Assembly: GCA_035048485.1 (NCBI GenBank)
Contig: CM068587.1
Span: 54,221,501 to 54,285,500, forward strand
Length of the DNA: 64,000 nt
Origin: Pteria penguin
Lineage: Eukaryota; Mollusca; Bivalvia; Pterioida; Pteriidae
Reading direction: 5' to 3'
Shown here: piece by piece, positions 40,300 through 52,317 of the stretch
How the letters are laid out: each line of letters begins with the position of its first letter
How positions within the stretch are numbered: position 1 is the stretch's first letter
Program-made: the position numbers and the translations under genes
The notes under the pieces: model-generated
Told to the model about the DNA's origin: nothing
Seen by the model: the letters and a program-made list of their open reading frames with translations, nothing else
The model's database searches: none

Positions 40300-41738
40300 A
40301 AAATCAAACCACTTTCTTCAACGAAATAATTGCCAAAACGAGGACATAAATAGGTTCGGCGAGCTGCGCTTCTGCTACAGTTCTTAAATCAGCCGGCAAA
40401 ACGGTTCCTAGGTTCGAGGGTCTTGCTCATTTCTTTGTACATACGATATACAGTGTACATGTATTAGGAACCCGCTGGGTCAGTAACAGCTACACAATGG
40501 GGACTTATACTTTCATCAATCCGACTTCTCGGTGCTGGCGAAAAAATTCTCTCGGAAGTGACACACGTCTTTTACATGCAGCTGACCAAGGATGTGGTAC
40601 GCGTCATAGTGATTTCAAACTATTTGCATACTTTTTTAAAACCCGATGATTTTATTACCAGACGCTTATTCAATTCCGGATCGCGTCAATTCACCTGTAT
40701 ACATCCGACCCCGTCAGGATGTTAGTTTTGACTCAGTACCCTTTCATAAGATCCCTCAATTCCACCCTTCACGAAAGGCATAAATCAAAGGCACTAACGT
40801 TAAACGCCTCGAAAGTAACCAGCGGTGGAGCGGCATAAATTCGCACCGAGCGCAGTTGACAAAACCACAATGCTTGAAGAAACCTTAATAGTCGAGATTG
40901 GTTTTTAAAATTCATTAGATGAATCATGTGTGGTCAGAGGTTATTCGGAATAGAGGGTATCGACCTCGTGCATTCCACAGGTTAATCACGTAGTTACGAG
41001 GGGAGGACTGTGGTTAAAAAGTATCATTATTTGTCGAATAATGTTCTTCAAATGAAAACTGAGCAACCGCAGCACTGGAGGTAAGGTCTCCCCTGCTGCT
41101 CATTGACAATGCACACACATATAATAAATGCAATGTTGTAATTGAAAAAAGATTTTATGTGTAGACTGGGTGACAATACACCTCTTAAGGTAGATATAGT
41201 ATTGGGTTGCTAGTTTCCCATGAACTATCTGGCCAAGAAGGCTTCACATTTTCGTAGCAATACCGTGAATGTATTAGCAAAAAGTATTTTGGGACTTGAA
41301 TCGGCCCTTATTTGTTGTCAAGATTACAAATTCACATATGTAGACAATCATATATTTTTTTTTGAAAAAACAAAATGAAATATAAAACTGATTAAATGAA
41401 AATAATAATAATGATAATAAAATTACAATAAAATGATAATATTAAAACTGGTTTATGTAGGCCCAACAGTTGTTTAAAAGCAAGAAGGATGAAATAATAG
41501 ATCTTTTGGCAATTTTGTTTACCACGTTTTGCGTAATAGTGTAATAAAAGAAGGTAGTCGAACGTCACACAGTGTATTTATCTTTATACAAATGTATATA
41601 GATCGGACGACAATGTGTGCTTGCATGTCCTACTGACAAGCACCCTCGACATGGGCTGTCACGGATCTAATCCTGAACGTAGTCTATTCTTATCGCAGCT
41701 TTTTTTCGGTTTTAAAACACAGATGTACCGAAATAACC
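40300..41738. other. intergenic, no gene seen
   Basis: No coding signal or clear repeat. Confidence 0.6.
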
Positions 41739-41797
41739 ACAACTCAAGCACGATTTGAACCCACGACCTGCCGATTACAAACCCAACTCACCGTGAC
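41739..41797 (-). repeat. tRNA-like SINE head, fragment
   Basis: The reverse complement contains TCGTGGGTTCAAATCGTG, a B-box-like sequence, preceded by GTTGGGTTTGTAATCGGC. It abuts the forward SINE at 41808. Confidence 0.4.
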
Positions 41798-41807
41798 TTT
41801 TTGTTAT

Positions 41808-42087
41808 GCGTAATCCGGTGTAACCCAGTGGATGAGGTGCTCGGCTCTTGACCGGAATGCCCGGGCTGGACTCCCGCCATAGGTGCATCCTTGTCCTGTC
41901 TTTTGTATGAGACAGCGAAAACGGAGATCACGGTAGCCATGACACGTCAAAGATTCCTCACTGCTTACGGGGGTCTGTTGAAAAGGTAAAAATTTCTATG
42001 CCAAGTATCTGGCAGATCCCGTAACCATATACAGGTACGTGAAATCATACTGGAGTGACTAAAAACAAATTGAATAATCAATCAATC
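41808..42087 (+). mobile_element. tRNA-derived SINE, diverged
   Basis: The head contains GTGTAACCCAGTGGATGAGG and GGCTGGACTCCCGCC. The body has GTATGAGACAGCGAAAACGG, GATTCCTCACTGCTTACGG and CCGTAACCATATACAGG, and the tail is AATAATCAATCAATC. It is more diverged than the copies at 50003 and 50781. Confidence 0.8.
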
Positions 42088-43889
42088 TTGGTTATGCGAA
42101 GATTTGGGTGAACGAAAAAAGACGTGAAATTTAAGTCTGTACTGGAATGTGCCCCTTCTATTACATCATAACTCTATAGACCAATAAAGGGCATCTTAAC
42201 ATGGCAAGCATAGATGTGCGAACGGAAAGCAGATCGTTTCGTTTTACTTTATAAAACAAAATATCAAGGCTGATGCTTCATCATCGTTCCATTCCAATTC
42301 AACCTGCATGTTCAATTACGTCAGGGTATGTTAAATCTGTACCGCGCTACACTGATAATTTCCCTTTATTTTCTTAATCGATTTCAAATTTTGATTTGTA
42401 GGAGAAAAAGACAGTTTTACACTCAATCGAAATTGATTTCGAGGTAATAAATTCAACTAGCCTAAGGTCTGATGGGTGTCAATTGAACGAATTTTTCATC
42501 TGTGAAATTTATTTCATTTCTTGATAATAACGAAATAAAACATATTTAGCGTGAGTGTTTTTTCTGGATCCCATGTTATCAGACTCTTAGCGGTAAATTG
42601 AACAAATAATCAAATAAAAACATTCCGGAATTCATTGTCAATTTTAGCTATAATATCTTGTGGTTTCTATACATGCGAAGAATAGGGTAAAATCAATATA
42701 CCGAGGAAATACCAGACAGAAAATGCAATTACTTAAACCAAATATTTTTCCTTTTTAAATATTTCGTTAGTCAAAACATCATAAACTTGCACCTGTTAAC
42801 CGCTACAGTTACCTCCAGTTTCACACACGATCGCACAGGTGACTAACACCTTCTTTCCAGTTTTCATTACAAGCTATATCGTGTGATCCCTCAATCGCTC
42901 CATGTCAATTCGCACGACAGGCTAGATTTCGGCACTTTACTGAAAGGTGTATGCCTTACGGGGGTCGACCACCAGGCGATGTCATTAGTCAAATCTTATT
43001 ACCTTTTTATTAAACTCTAGTTAGTATCCAATGTCATTCAAAAAAGATTTGTAGATGAATATCTCCATTTTTGATATATGAACTCCCTTGCCCTAAACTT
43101 GATGTACCGAGCTTTGTCAAAGAAATGAAACCAAATGAATGTCGTTTAAAATCCATTTTCAATCTATTTTTTCATTGAAGTCAAATATCAAATAAATCTT
43201 CATTTCAGTTTGTAACTAAATTTAAGAGACTTTTTCATTATGGCATGTACAGAATGACGCACGCGGTAATGTTTTTCAGTTTTACAAACAAATTTGTAAA
43301 GAAATCCATCATATTGTGTTATTAATTTTGATAAGAAGGGAAGAAGGTGACAATCACAAGCCCATAAAGAACATCGAGCCCAAATGGTACATTATACATG
43401 TATTTGCTTTTCTATTTTTAGAAACAAGAGGCCGTAATAGACAACGTCATTTATATGTAAGGAGAAGATCAGAATTACATAATGTTGTCATGAAGTTATT
43501 TCTTTATCAACGTTTATTTATCAATCTGTGGATTTTAATTTACTCCGATCTAAACTATGTGTATAACACCTACCCCCTTTTATGAAATCATCATATCTGT
43601 CTATCTGTCCGAAGCTTTTGAACTATATGCGATATATAACGCTTGTCTGCTACATAGATCAAAATTAAAACTTTATTGATGCTTCAATCGTTTCTTGTAT
43701 TCTGTAATTCTACACACACTCTTCAAAGATCTGAAATGTATAGGATGATGAGTTTTCCAGGTCACATATGATGTAGGTTGGCGACGCGCTCTATTTCTAC
43801 ACTGACGACAGATGCTCGAGTTTTCTATGATGATTTATCGTGTTCTGCTTCATTATCTGATATCACGATATGACAGTTCACATCATGGT
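42088..43889. other. intergenic, no gene seen
   Basis: AT-rich. The 89-codon open frame at 43316 resembles nothing recognisable. Confidence 0.6.
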
Positions 43890-46800
43890 AATTATGGGAT
43901 GCTTACTCAATCATGACATCAAATACCATTGACTCACGAAAGGTATCTTCAGTCAGCAGGGGATGCTAACTCCATCATGAAACCTGATACCACTGACTGA
44001 CTGTGGGTGTGATCAGTCAACAGGGGATGCTTACTCCATCATGGCACCGGATACCACTGACTGACGGTGAGTATGATCAGTCAGCAGGGATGCTAACTCC
44101 ATCACGGCACCTGATACCACTGGCGGACGGTGGGTATGATCAGTCAGCAGGGCTGCTAACTCTATCATGGTACCTGATACCACTGGCGGACGGTGGGTAT
44201 GATCAGTCAGCAGAGGATGCTAACTCCATTATGGTATCTGATACCACTGACAAACCGTAGATATGATCAGTCAGCAGGGATGCTAACTCCATCATGACAC
44301 CTGATACTACTGATGGACGGTGAGTATGATCAGTCAGCAGGGATGCTAACTCCATCATGGCACCTGATACCACTGACTCACGGTGAGTATGATCAGTCAG
44401 CAGGGGATGCTAACTCCATCATGGCACCTGATACCACTGGCGGACGGTGGGTATGATCAGTCAGCAGGGATGCTAACTCCATCATGGTACCTGATACCAC
44501 TGACTCACGGTGAGTATGATCAGTCAGCAGGGATGCTAACTACATCATGGTACCTGATAACACTGACAGACCGTGGATATAATCAGTCAGCAGGGATGCT
44601 AACTCCATCATGGTACCTGATACTACTATCTGACCATGGGGCTGATCTCATGGGTGTGATACCACTGTCAGACCGTAGATATGATCAGTCAGCAGGGGAT
44701 GTTTACTCCATCATGACACCTGATACCACTGACTAACGATTGGTAGGATCAGTCAGCAGGGGATGCTAACTCCATCATGGCACCTGATACCACCTACTGA
44801 CGGTGAGTATGATCAGTTAGCTGGGGATGCGTACTCCATCATGGTACCTGATACCACTGACTGACGGCGAGAATGATCAGTCAGCAGGGATGCTAACTCC
44901 ATCATGACACCTGATACCACTGACTTACGGCGAGAATGATCAGTCAGCAGGGATGCTAACTCCATCATGGCACCTGATACCACTGACTGACGGCGAGAAT
45001 GATCAGTCAGCAGGGATGCTAACTCCATCATGACACCAGATACTACTGACTTACGGTGAGAATGATCAGTCAGCAGGGATGCTAACTCCATCATGGTACC
45101 TGATCCCACCGACTGACAGTGAGTATGATCAGTCAGCAGGGATGCTAACTCTATCATGGTACGTGATACCACTGACTGACGGCGAGAATAATCAGTCAGC
45201 AGGGATGCTAACTCCATCATGGTAACTGATACTACGATACCACTGACTGACGGTGGGTATGATCAGTCAGCCAGGATAGCAACTCCATCATGGTACCTGA
45301 TACCACTGACTGACGATGAGAATGATCAGTCAGCAGCGATGCTAACTCCATCACGCCACCCGATACCACTGACTGACGGTGAGTATGATCAGTCAGCAGG
45401 GCATGCTAACTCCATCATGACACCTGATACCACTGGCGGACGGTGGGTATGATCAGTCAGCAAGGCTGCTAACTCCATCATGGTACCTGATACCACTGGC
45501 GGACGGTGGGTATGATCAGTCAGCAGAGGATGCTAACTCCATTATGGTATCTGATACCACTGACAGACCGTAGATATGATCAGTCAGCAGGGATGCTAAC
45601 TCCATCATGACACCTGATACCACTGGCGGACGGTGGGTATGATCAGTCAGCAGGGATGCTAACTCCATCATGGTACCTGATACTACTAACTGACCAGGGG
45701 GGTGATCTCATGGGTGTGATACCACTGACAGACCGTAGATATGATCAGTCAGCAGGGGATGCTAACTCCATTATGGTATCTGATACCACTGACAGACCGT
45801 AGATATGATCAGTCAGCAGGGATGCTAACTCCATCATGACACCTGATACCACTGGCGGACGGTGGGTATGATCAGTCAGCAGGGATGCTAACTCCATCAT
45901 GGTACCTGATACCATTTACTGACGGTGAGTATGATCAGTCAGCAGGGGATGCTAACTCCATCATGACACCTGATACCACTGACTGACGGCGAGAATGATC
46001 AGTCAGCAGGGATGCTAACTCCATCATGGTACCTGATACCACTGACTGACGGTGGGTATGATCAGTCAGCCAGGATACCAACTCCATCATGGTACCTGAT
46101 ACCACTGACTGACGACGAGAATGATCAGTCAGCAGCGATGCTTACTCCATCATGGTACCTGATACCACTGACTGACGGCGAGAATAATCATTCAGCAGGG
46201 ATGCTAACTTCATCATGGTACCTGATACTACGATACCACTGACTGACGGTGGGTATAATCAGTCAGCAGGGGATACTTACTCCATCATGGTATCAGATGC
46301 CACTAACTGACGGTGAGTATGATCAGTCAGCAGGGCTGCTAACTCCATCATGACACCTGATACCACTGGCGGACGGTGGGTATGATCAGTCAGCAGGGAT
46401 GCTAACTCCATCATGGTACCTGATACCACTGACTCACGGTGAGTATGATCAGTCAGCAGGGATGCTAACTCTATCATGGTACCTGATACCACTGACTGAC
46501 GGCGAGAATAATCAGTCAGCAGGGATGCTAACTCCATCATGGTACCTGATACTACGATACCACTGACTGACGGTGGGTATGATCAGTCAGCCAGGATAGC
46601 AACTCCATCATGGTACCTGATACCACTGACTGACGACGAGAATGATCAGTCAGCAGCGATGCTTACTCCATCATGGTACCTGATACCACTGACTGACGGC
46701 GAGAATAATCATTCAGCAGGGATGCTAACTTCATCATGGTACCTGATACTACGATACCACTGACTGACGGTGGGTATAATCAGTCAGCAGGGGATACTTA

Positions 46801-47296
46801 CTCCATCATGGTATCAGATGCCACTAACTGACGGTGAGTATGATCAGTCAGCAGGGCTGCTAACTCCATCATGACACCTGATACCACTGACTGACGGTGG
46901 GTATGATCAGTCAGCAGGGGATGCTAACTCCATCATGGTACCTGATACCACTGACTGACGGTGAGTATGATCAGTCAGCAGGGGATGCTAACTCCATAAT
47001 GGTACCTGATACCACTGACTGACGGGGGGTATGATCAGTCAGCAGGGATGCTAAATCCATCATGGTACCTGATACCACTGACTAGGCGGGTGTGAGTGGT
47101 CAACAGGGGATGCTAACTCCATTATGTACTGGATACCACTGACTGACTATAAGTATGATCGGTCAGCAGGGGATGCTCACTTCTCCATGACACCTGATGC
47201 CACTGACTGACGTCGGGTGTGAGTGGTCAGCAGGGAATTCTAACCCCATCGTGTATATGATACCACTGGCTGACGGCGGGTGTGACCAGTCAGCAA
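43890..47296. repeat. 62/63-bp satellite array, about 54 copies, with higher-order structure
   Basis: The unit runs GATCAGTCAGCAGGGATGCT, AACTCCATCATGGTACCTGA, TACCACTGACTGACGGTGAG, TAT. Units of 62 or 63 bp differ mainly in the G-run after GCA. Variant blocks recur in the same order, notably about 46067-46320 and 46588-46841, so the array grew by multi-unit duplication. Open frames on both strands here (21-residue period) are by-products of the period being a multiple of three. Confidence 0.96.
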
Positions 47297-47310
47297 GGCA
47301 TTGATTGGGA

Positions 47311-47422
47311 AGGTAATACCCATGTGCCGTGTTACGGTAGACGTGGGCAGGTATAATATCTTCCTTTGTTTTAATCATCATGTGGGATGTCGGTGCAGTG
47401 CACCAGGCGGGTGCCGCCACTA
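47311..47422 (+). repeat. SINE body fragment at the array edge
   Basis: CCCATGTGCCGTGTTACGGT and GTGCACCAGGCGGGTGCCGC match the body and 3' part of a SINE like those at 9565 and 36686, directly after the 63-bp array. Confidence 0.6.
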
Positions 47423-47485
47423 TGAATGATAAAAACTTGATCAGATTTTGGTTGGTTAATATGTGTTTTACTTCGCTTTCAATCA

Positions 47486-47600
47486 TTTTTCAGTTACATC
47501 GCGACATGGATGCAGGAGAAAACCAAATTCGTAAACACAGTGACACATTTAGGGAGTCGAACCCAGATCGAATTCAACGTAAGCAATACGCCAGTTTACA
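47486..47600 (-). mobile_element. second tRNA-derived SINE type, reverse orientation
   Basis: It begins TTTTTCAGTTACATCGCGAC and ends in the complement of a B box (GATCTGGGTTCGACTCCC). The same arrangement occurs at 50535-50640 and, in forward orientation, at 48605-48710. Confidence 0.6.
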
Positions 47601-47645
47601 TCACCACTTGTGACTAATTTACCCAATACCAGGTATATTACAACA

Positions 47646-47890
47646 ATTGATTGATTATTGTTTTACGTCACTCCACGCTTATTTCATATATATGGAGACG
47701 GCATCTGCCTGATGCATTGCATTACCTTTGTAAAAGACCCACCCGAAGCAGTGAGGAATCTTTTACGTGTTATGTCTACCGTGGCACAGGACTTTGCTTT
47801 TCACTGTCTCATCCGAGACAGAACACCGGTGTGCCTAAGGTTGGAATCGAACACGGGACCTCTAGGTCACGAGCCAAGCACCTGTGTAAC
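47646..47890 (-). mobile_element. tRNA-derived SINE, main family, reverse orientation
   Basis: It starts with the complemented tail TTGATTGATTATTGTTTTAC, then GGCATCTGCCTGATGCATTG, GAAGCAGTGAGGAATCTTTT and CTGTCTCATCCGAGACAG. It ends at a complemented B-box region (GGAATCGAACACGGG). Confidence 0.85.
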
Positions 47891-48604
47891 ACAACAAACG
47901 AACAGTCATCAATGTACTTAGATTATAACTCGTAAGAATTACCTTACCATTCACTTAGACATGAAATCGCAATCGAATCCTTTTGACAAAATCTTTCCAA
48001 AGGGGTTTTTGTTTACAAATATGAAAGTAAAGAGAAATAAAGCCCCACAATAAAAGGACGTAGTACACATTTGTTTCAACGATGTCTGTCTAATCAAGGC
48101 CGCCCAACAACGTTCAAGTAGACCAGGAAAGGACCTACATGTAAACGACTCGATCATCGACGGGAAAACATAACAGTTGCAATAAATTTAGAGACAAATG
48201 CAGGATGGTTACGCAATGCTAATTGCACGTTGTCACCACACAACACGTGCATGGGGATAAAGTCCATTGTCATCCATTGTTCACCTGGACAACGCTAAAC
48301 AAGTTAATGATTTCGGATGATGGATATTACACGAGAGTGCCGATTTGTTTGCTCTCTTGGTACAACATACAATTAAATCATTCAGGATCTCTGAAACAAA
48401 ATGACAAAGAGTGAAATCAAAAAACTCTTAGCCGATGAAGTAATCTGCACTCAAGTTTGAACAAAAAGGCGAGAAGAGTAAAAATAGAAGATGATGTTAG
48501 AAAATGTAATCATATAAACAGGAAAATTGTTTATTTTACTTTACATCCGCTTTTCCCTCTGCATTTCCTTTTTCATTTATAGTATTACTTATTAAAGTTT
48601 CAAG
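47891..48604. other. intergenic, no gene seen
   Basis: No coding signal or repeat recognised. Confidence 0.55.
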
Positions 48605-48710
48605 TATAATGAGAGAGCAGGCTAAAGCGCTAAAAACCTGCGACGCACATGATCCGGGTTCGATTCCCTGATGTTTAAATGGTTGGTTATGTCGCGATAT
48701 AACTTACAAA
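48605..48710 (+). mobile_element. second tRNA-derived SINE type, forward orientation
   Basis: GAGAGAGCAGGCTAAAGCGC is followed by the strong B box GGGTTCGATTCCC and GGTTATGTCGCGATATAACT, the mirror of the copies at 47486 and 50535. Confidence 0.55.
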
Positions 48711-48762
48711 TTGATGAAAGCAACGACCCCCCATCCCCAAATCGCCCCGCCAAGCATTATGT

Positions 48763-48819
48763 TGAGTTGGCATAGATGGTAGTATGCTGGTCTGGTCAAG
48801 AGGTGACAGAGTCGAGTCC
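48763..48819 (+). repeat. tRNA-like head at the left edge of the 48-bp array
   Basis: GTTGGCATAGATGGTAGTAT (A-box-like) and AGAGTCGAGTCC (B-box-like) are spaced as in a tRNA-derived SINE. They run straight into the tandem array of SINE-body-like sequence. Confidence 0.5.
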
Positions 48820-49672
48820 GATAGAATCTGCCAGGGTCTCGCGTCACGGTAGGTGTCACTGAGATAGAATCTGTCGAGGTCTCGTGTCACGGTAGGTGTC
48901 AATGAGATAGAATCTGCGGAGGTCTCGTGTCACGGTAGGTGTTGAGTCACCGAGATAGAATCTGTTGAGGTCTCGTGTCACGGTAAGTGTTCCGTCAATG
49001 AGATAGAATCTGTCGTGGTCTCGTGTCAGGGTAGGTGTTCCTTCACCAGGGTAGAATCTGCCGAGGTCTCGTGTCACGGTAAGTGTTCCGTCACTGAGAT
49101 AGAATCTGCCGTGGTCTCGTGTCAGGGTAGGTGTTCCTTCACCAGGGTAGAATCTGCCGAGGTCTCGTGTCACGGTAAGTGTTCCGTCACTGAGATAGAA
49201 TCTGCCGTGGTCTTGTGTCAGGGTAGGTGTTCCTTCACCAAGATAGAATCTGTCGAGGTCTTGTGTCACGGTAAGTGTTCCGCCAATGAGATAGAATCTG
49301 CCGTGGTCTCGTGTCAGGGTAGGTGTTCCTTCATCAAGATAGAATCTGCCGAGGTCTTGTGTCACGGGAAGTGTTCCGTCACTAAGACAGAAGCTGCCGA
49401 GGTCTCGTGTCCCGCCGAGGTCTCGTGTCACGATAGGTGTTCTGTCAATGAGATAGAATCTGCAGGGTCTCGTGTCATGATAGGTGTTCTGTAAATGAGA
49501 AAGAATCTGCCGAGGTCTAGTGCCACGGTAGGTGTCACTGAGATAGAATCTGTCGAGGTCTCGTGTCACGGTAGGTGTTTGGTCACTGAAATAGAATCTG
49601 CCGAGGTCTCGTGTGACGGTAGATGTTTGGTCACTGAGGTAGAATCTGTTGAGGTCTCGTGTCACTATAGGT
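48820..49672. repeat. 48-bp minisatellite (96-bp dimers), SINE-derived
   Basis: The unit contains GATAGAATCTGCCGAGGTCT then CGTGTCACGGTAGGTGTTC. In the middle, two variants alternate (CACGGTAAGTGTTCCGTCAC and CAGGGTAGGTGTTCCTTCAC), giving a 96-bp dimer period. CCGAGGTCTCGTGTCACGGT also occurs in the body of the SINE at 50781, so the array appears to be an expanded piece of that SINE. The 280-codon minus-strand open frame is a by-product of the period. Confidence 0.93.
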
Positions 49673-50002
49673 TCAAAGAAAAGAAACATGCAAATCAAGT
49701 ATTGCTGCCTTTAGGTATGAACGTTTACTTCATAATCCTTTCAGTGCAATTTTCATTGTGTCCTGTATAAACTTTTCAGAGAAATTGCACTTTGTTAAAA
49801 TTATTATTTTTTTTCTGACTTTTATTTTTCAATTATTTTCAGATATTGAACAGTAAAGTGTAGTTTTTTTCTTACTATAAAAGATCCTGTTAAATTTTCT
49901 ATGCATTTGTCCTAATTTTACGCGAGTTAAAATTGCATTCATGAAATAAAGTTACGGGCATTTCATATAAATTCGGCTTTGCTCTTGCTTTTATTCTTCC
50001 TA
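49673..50002. other. intergenic, no gene seen
   Basis: AT-rich spacer without a recognised feature. Confidence 0.6.
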
Positions 50003-50275
50003 AGCCGGCGTGGCCTAGTGGTATCGCGCTGGCCTCCTGATCGGGAGGCCGGGGTTCGAGTCCCGCTCTGGTCATGCTGGTGTTCTGTCTTTTGGATGAA
50101 ACAGTAAAAACCGAGGCCCCGTGTCGTGGTATGCATGGCACGTTAAAGATCCCTCAATGCTTCGGTTGGGTCCGTTGCAAAGGTCAAAATTTGTATGCCC
50201 CGCATCAGGCAGATGCCGTCACCATATACCTGAAATATTGGTGGTGTGATGTGAAGCAAAAATCAGTCAATCAAT
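50003..50275 (+). mobile_element. tRNA-derived SINE, full length
   Basis: This is the best-preserved head in the window: A box TGGCCTAGTGG (50011-50021) and B box GGTTCGAGTCC (50053-50063), the RNA polymerase III internal promoter. The body has GATGAAACAGTAAAAACCGA, CACGTTAAAGATCCCTCAAT and CATCAGGCAGATGCCGTCAC, and the end is AATCAGTCAATCAAT. It carries no coding sequence and depends on a LINE partner not seen here. Confidence 0.9.
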
Positions 50276-50534
50276 TTATTCTTACTTCCAAAAATGACAG
50301 CCAGGAGAAGGATGTTTATATCTGGATGTAGTGACAGAGACAAAAAATACAGGTAAACACATGAACCCGGAAGATAACTATGCTCCCAGCGGGGAATTAC
50401 TTCCTGGTATCTCCTCCGACACGAGTGCTAAAATCTGGAGGTAATCAAGTGATTTATACCGAATCATTTCACATACATATATATATCTTTGTGATATCAT
50501 TACATAGTTATAAAATAAAGAAATAAGTTTAGAC

Positions 50535-50640
50535 TTTTCAGTTACATCGCGACATGGAAACAGGAGGTAACCAACCTCCCAAACATAGTGGGGCAACCTG
50601 GGAATCGAACTTCGATCTTCGGCGCCGTAAGCCTGCCCTT
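50535..50640 (-). mobile_element. second tRNA-derived SINE type, reverse orientation
   Basis: TTTTCAGTTACATCGCGACA at the left end and the complement of GTTCGATTCCCAGG near the right match the copy at 47486-47600. Confidence 0.6.
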
Positions 50641-50780
50641 AGATAGGGTTAGTCGATGTGAAACAAGCAGTATTACGTATATGTAGCCTTTCAAAGCAAG
50701 GGCGTCCGTGAAAAAAATTCTATTCCTGCGATAATGTACAGTTAGTTATAAGTGAAGAAAATCGGAAGGCAAGTATATTA

Positions 50781-51059
50781 AGCCGGTATGTGCCTAGTGG
50801 ATAAGGTGTTCTGCTCGTAATCGAGAGGTCAAGGGTTCGACTCCCGCCCTCGGCACACCGGTTTTCGGTTTTTCGGATGAGACAGTAAAAACCGAGGTCT
50901 CGTGTCACGGTAGGCGTGGCACGTAAAAGATCCCTCACTGCTTCGGGTGCGTCCGTTGCAAAGGTCTAAATTTGTTTGCAATGCATCAGGCAGATGCCGT
51001 CACCATATACGTGAAATAATCGTTGAGTGACGTAAAACAATGATCAATTAATCAATCAA
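50781..51059 (+). mobile_element. tRNA-derived SINE, full length
   Basis: The head has GTGCCTAGTGGATAAGGTG (A box) and AGGGTTCGACTCC (B box). The body has GACAGTAAAAACCGAGGTCT, CGTGTCACGGTAGGCGTGGC, AAAAGATCCCTCACTGCTTC and GATGCCGTCACCATATACG. The tail is AATTAATCAATCAA. It serves as the reference for the fragments and derived minisatellites in this window. Confidence 0.9.
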
Positions 51060-51793
51060 AGCAAGTACATTCTTTGTGAATTTGGAGACGACAGCTTATC
51101 GGTATTGCATGTTGGACATTACATTAAAAAGTAATTTGATAACTCAGTGAAACGTCTACTTTATTCTACGTCAAGATTGCACTTTCGTGTACACTGTATA
51201 TAAATATTATATTCACAGTAACGTTATCTGACTGATGTCTTGCCTGAAATTAAAGCCTATGCAACCAATCTTACATAACGCGCTGACGACCGCGATAAGA
51301 GGACGTCGGCTTTCACTTGTCATACACAAAGGACAGGAAACCGGTGAGTCAAACATGGCGCTCGAACTCGTGACCTTTCGTTCTAATTACCGACAAAGAC
51401 CTGTCGTAAAAGGGACGACAACGGTAACCAGGAAGTGAAATATAAATGAGTACGTGTTGCAAGAAAGGTAACTCTTAAAACATGGAGAACTAAAGGCATT
51501 AGGTATAAATCTGGAATTATCATCTTCATTTTGTTATTCCGAAACTGATAATTTGAAGACCTTTTGAATCTTTTTCTTGTCATCATAATAACGACAATAA
51601 TTGAAAGGTGTAAATGTATTCATACGTGCGTACAGATATTTCTGACGCAGATGTTTTTTTTCTTTCTGTTTTTGGGGGGGTTTTGTTTTGTTTTTGTTTT
51701 GCCTTTTATAAATATTGACTTGATTCAATACATTTCCGGCGTAGTGATATATAAATGATACATCGTAGATTTCATTTGAGAAAGGCAAATAGT
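51060..51793. other. intergenic, no gene seen
   Basis: No gene recognised. CGCTCGAACTCGTGACC near 51360 looks like a decayed complemented B box. Confidence 0.5.
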
Positions 51794-51951
51794 GTTTACA
51801 GTGGCGGATCCAGGATTTTCGAGAAGGGGGGCCAATATGTATATTAGCAAAACTTCTTAGCCATTTTTGGTGCAAAATCTGAATTTTTACTAGTAAACTA
51901 ATATGTGGCCAAAAGGGGGGCCCAGCCCCCTCTAAATCCGCCACTGGTTTA
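51794..51951. mobile_element. MITE of the CAGTGGCGGATCCAG family with 5-bp TSD GTTTA
   Basis: The 148-bp element (51799-51946) begins CAGTGGCGGATCCAGGATTT, and its right end, reverse-complemented, begins CAGTGGCGGATTTAGAGG. GTTTA directly flanks both ends. There is no coding capacity. Inferred to be a hAT-like non-autonomous element. Confidence 0.85.
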
Positions 51952-52243
51952 GGTTTTATTTATTCTTATATCGATTTTACTCGTATAGAAGCAGCAAATT
52001 ACCAATGGAACTTGGTCCGCATGCACCCTAAGCCAAGCTGCTACACGAGTTCTGTCCCTTGATATATAGGCATGGCTAAAATGATAATGGATCTCCTAAA
52101 TGAATTATTGGTCTTTACTACATAATGCACAAGAATGGGTCAGTTTCTGTGTATAAAACTACCTGTATGGGTAAACCTTCAATTTGAAAAAAAAAAAAAA
52201 TAGATATGAATTTCATTCATTTATTGAGCATTTACCAAGTTTA

Positions 52244-52317
<74 letters not shown>

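Noticed and set aside
44003..46763. Several 74-135 codon open frames with 21-residue repeats
   Set aside because: By-products of the 63-bp satellite; interrupted wherever a 62-bp unit occurs.
48856..49698. 280-codon minus-strand open frame with TVTRDLGRFYL repeats
   Set aside because: It lies exactly on the 48-bp SINE-derived minisatellite, a multiple of three.
50003..50070. Possible tRNA gene (good A and B boxes)
   Set aside because: It continues into a SINE body with the same order of words as other copies, and no closed acceptor stem was seen.
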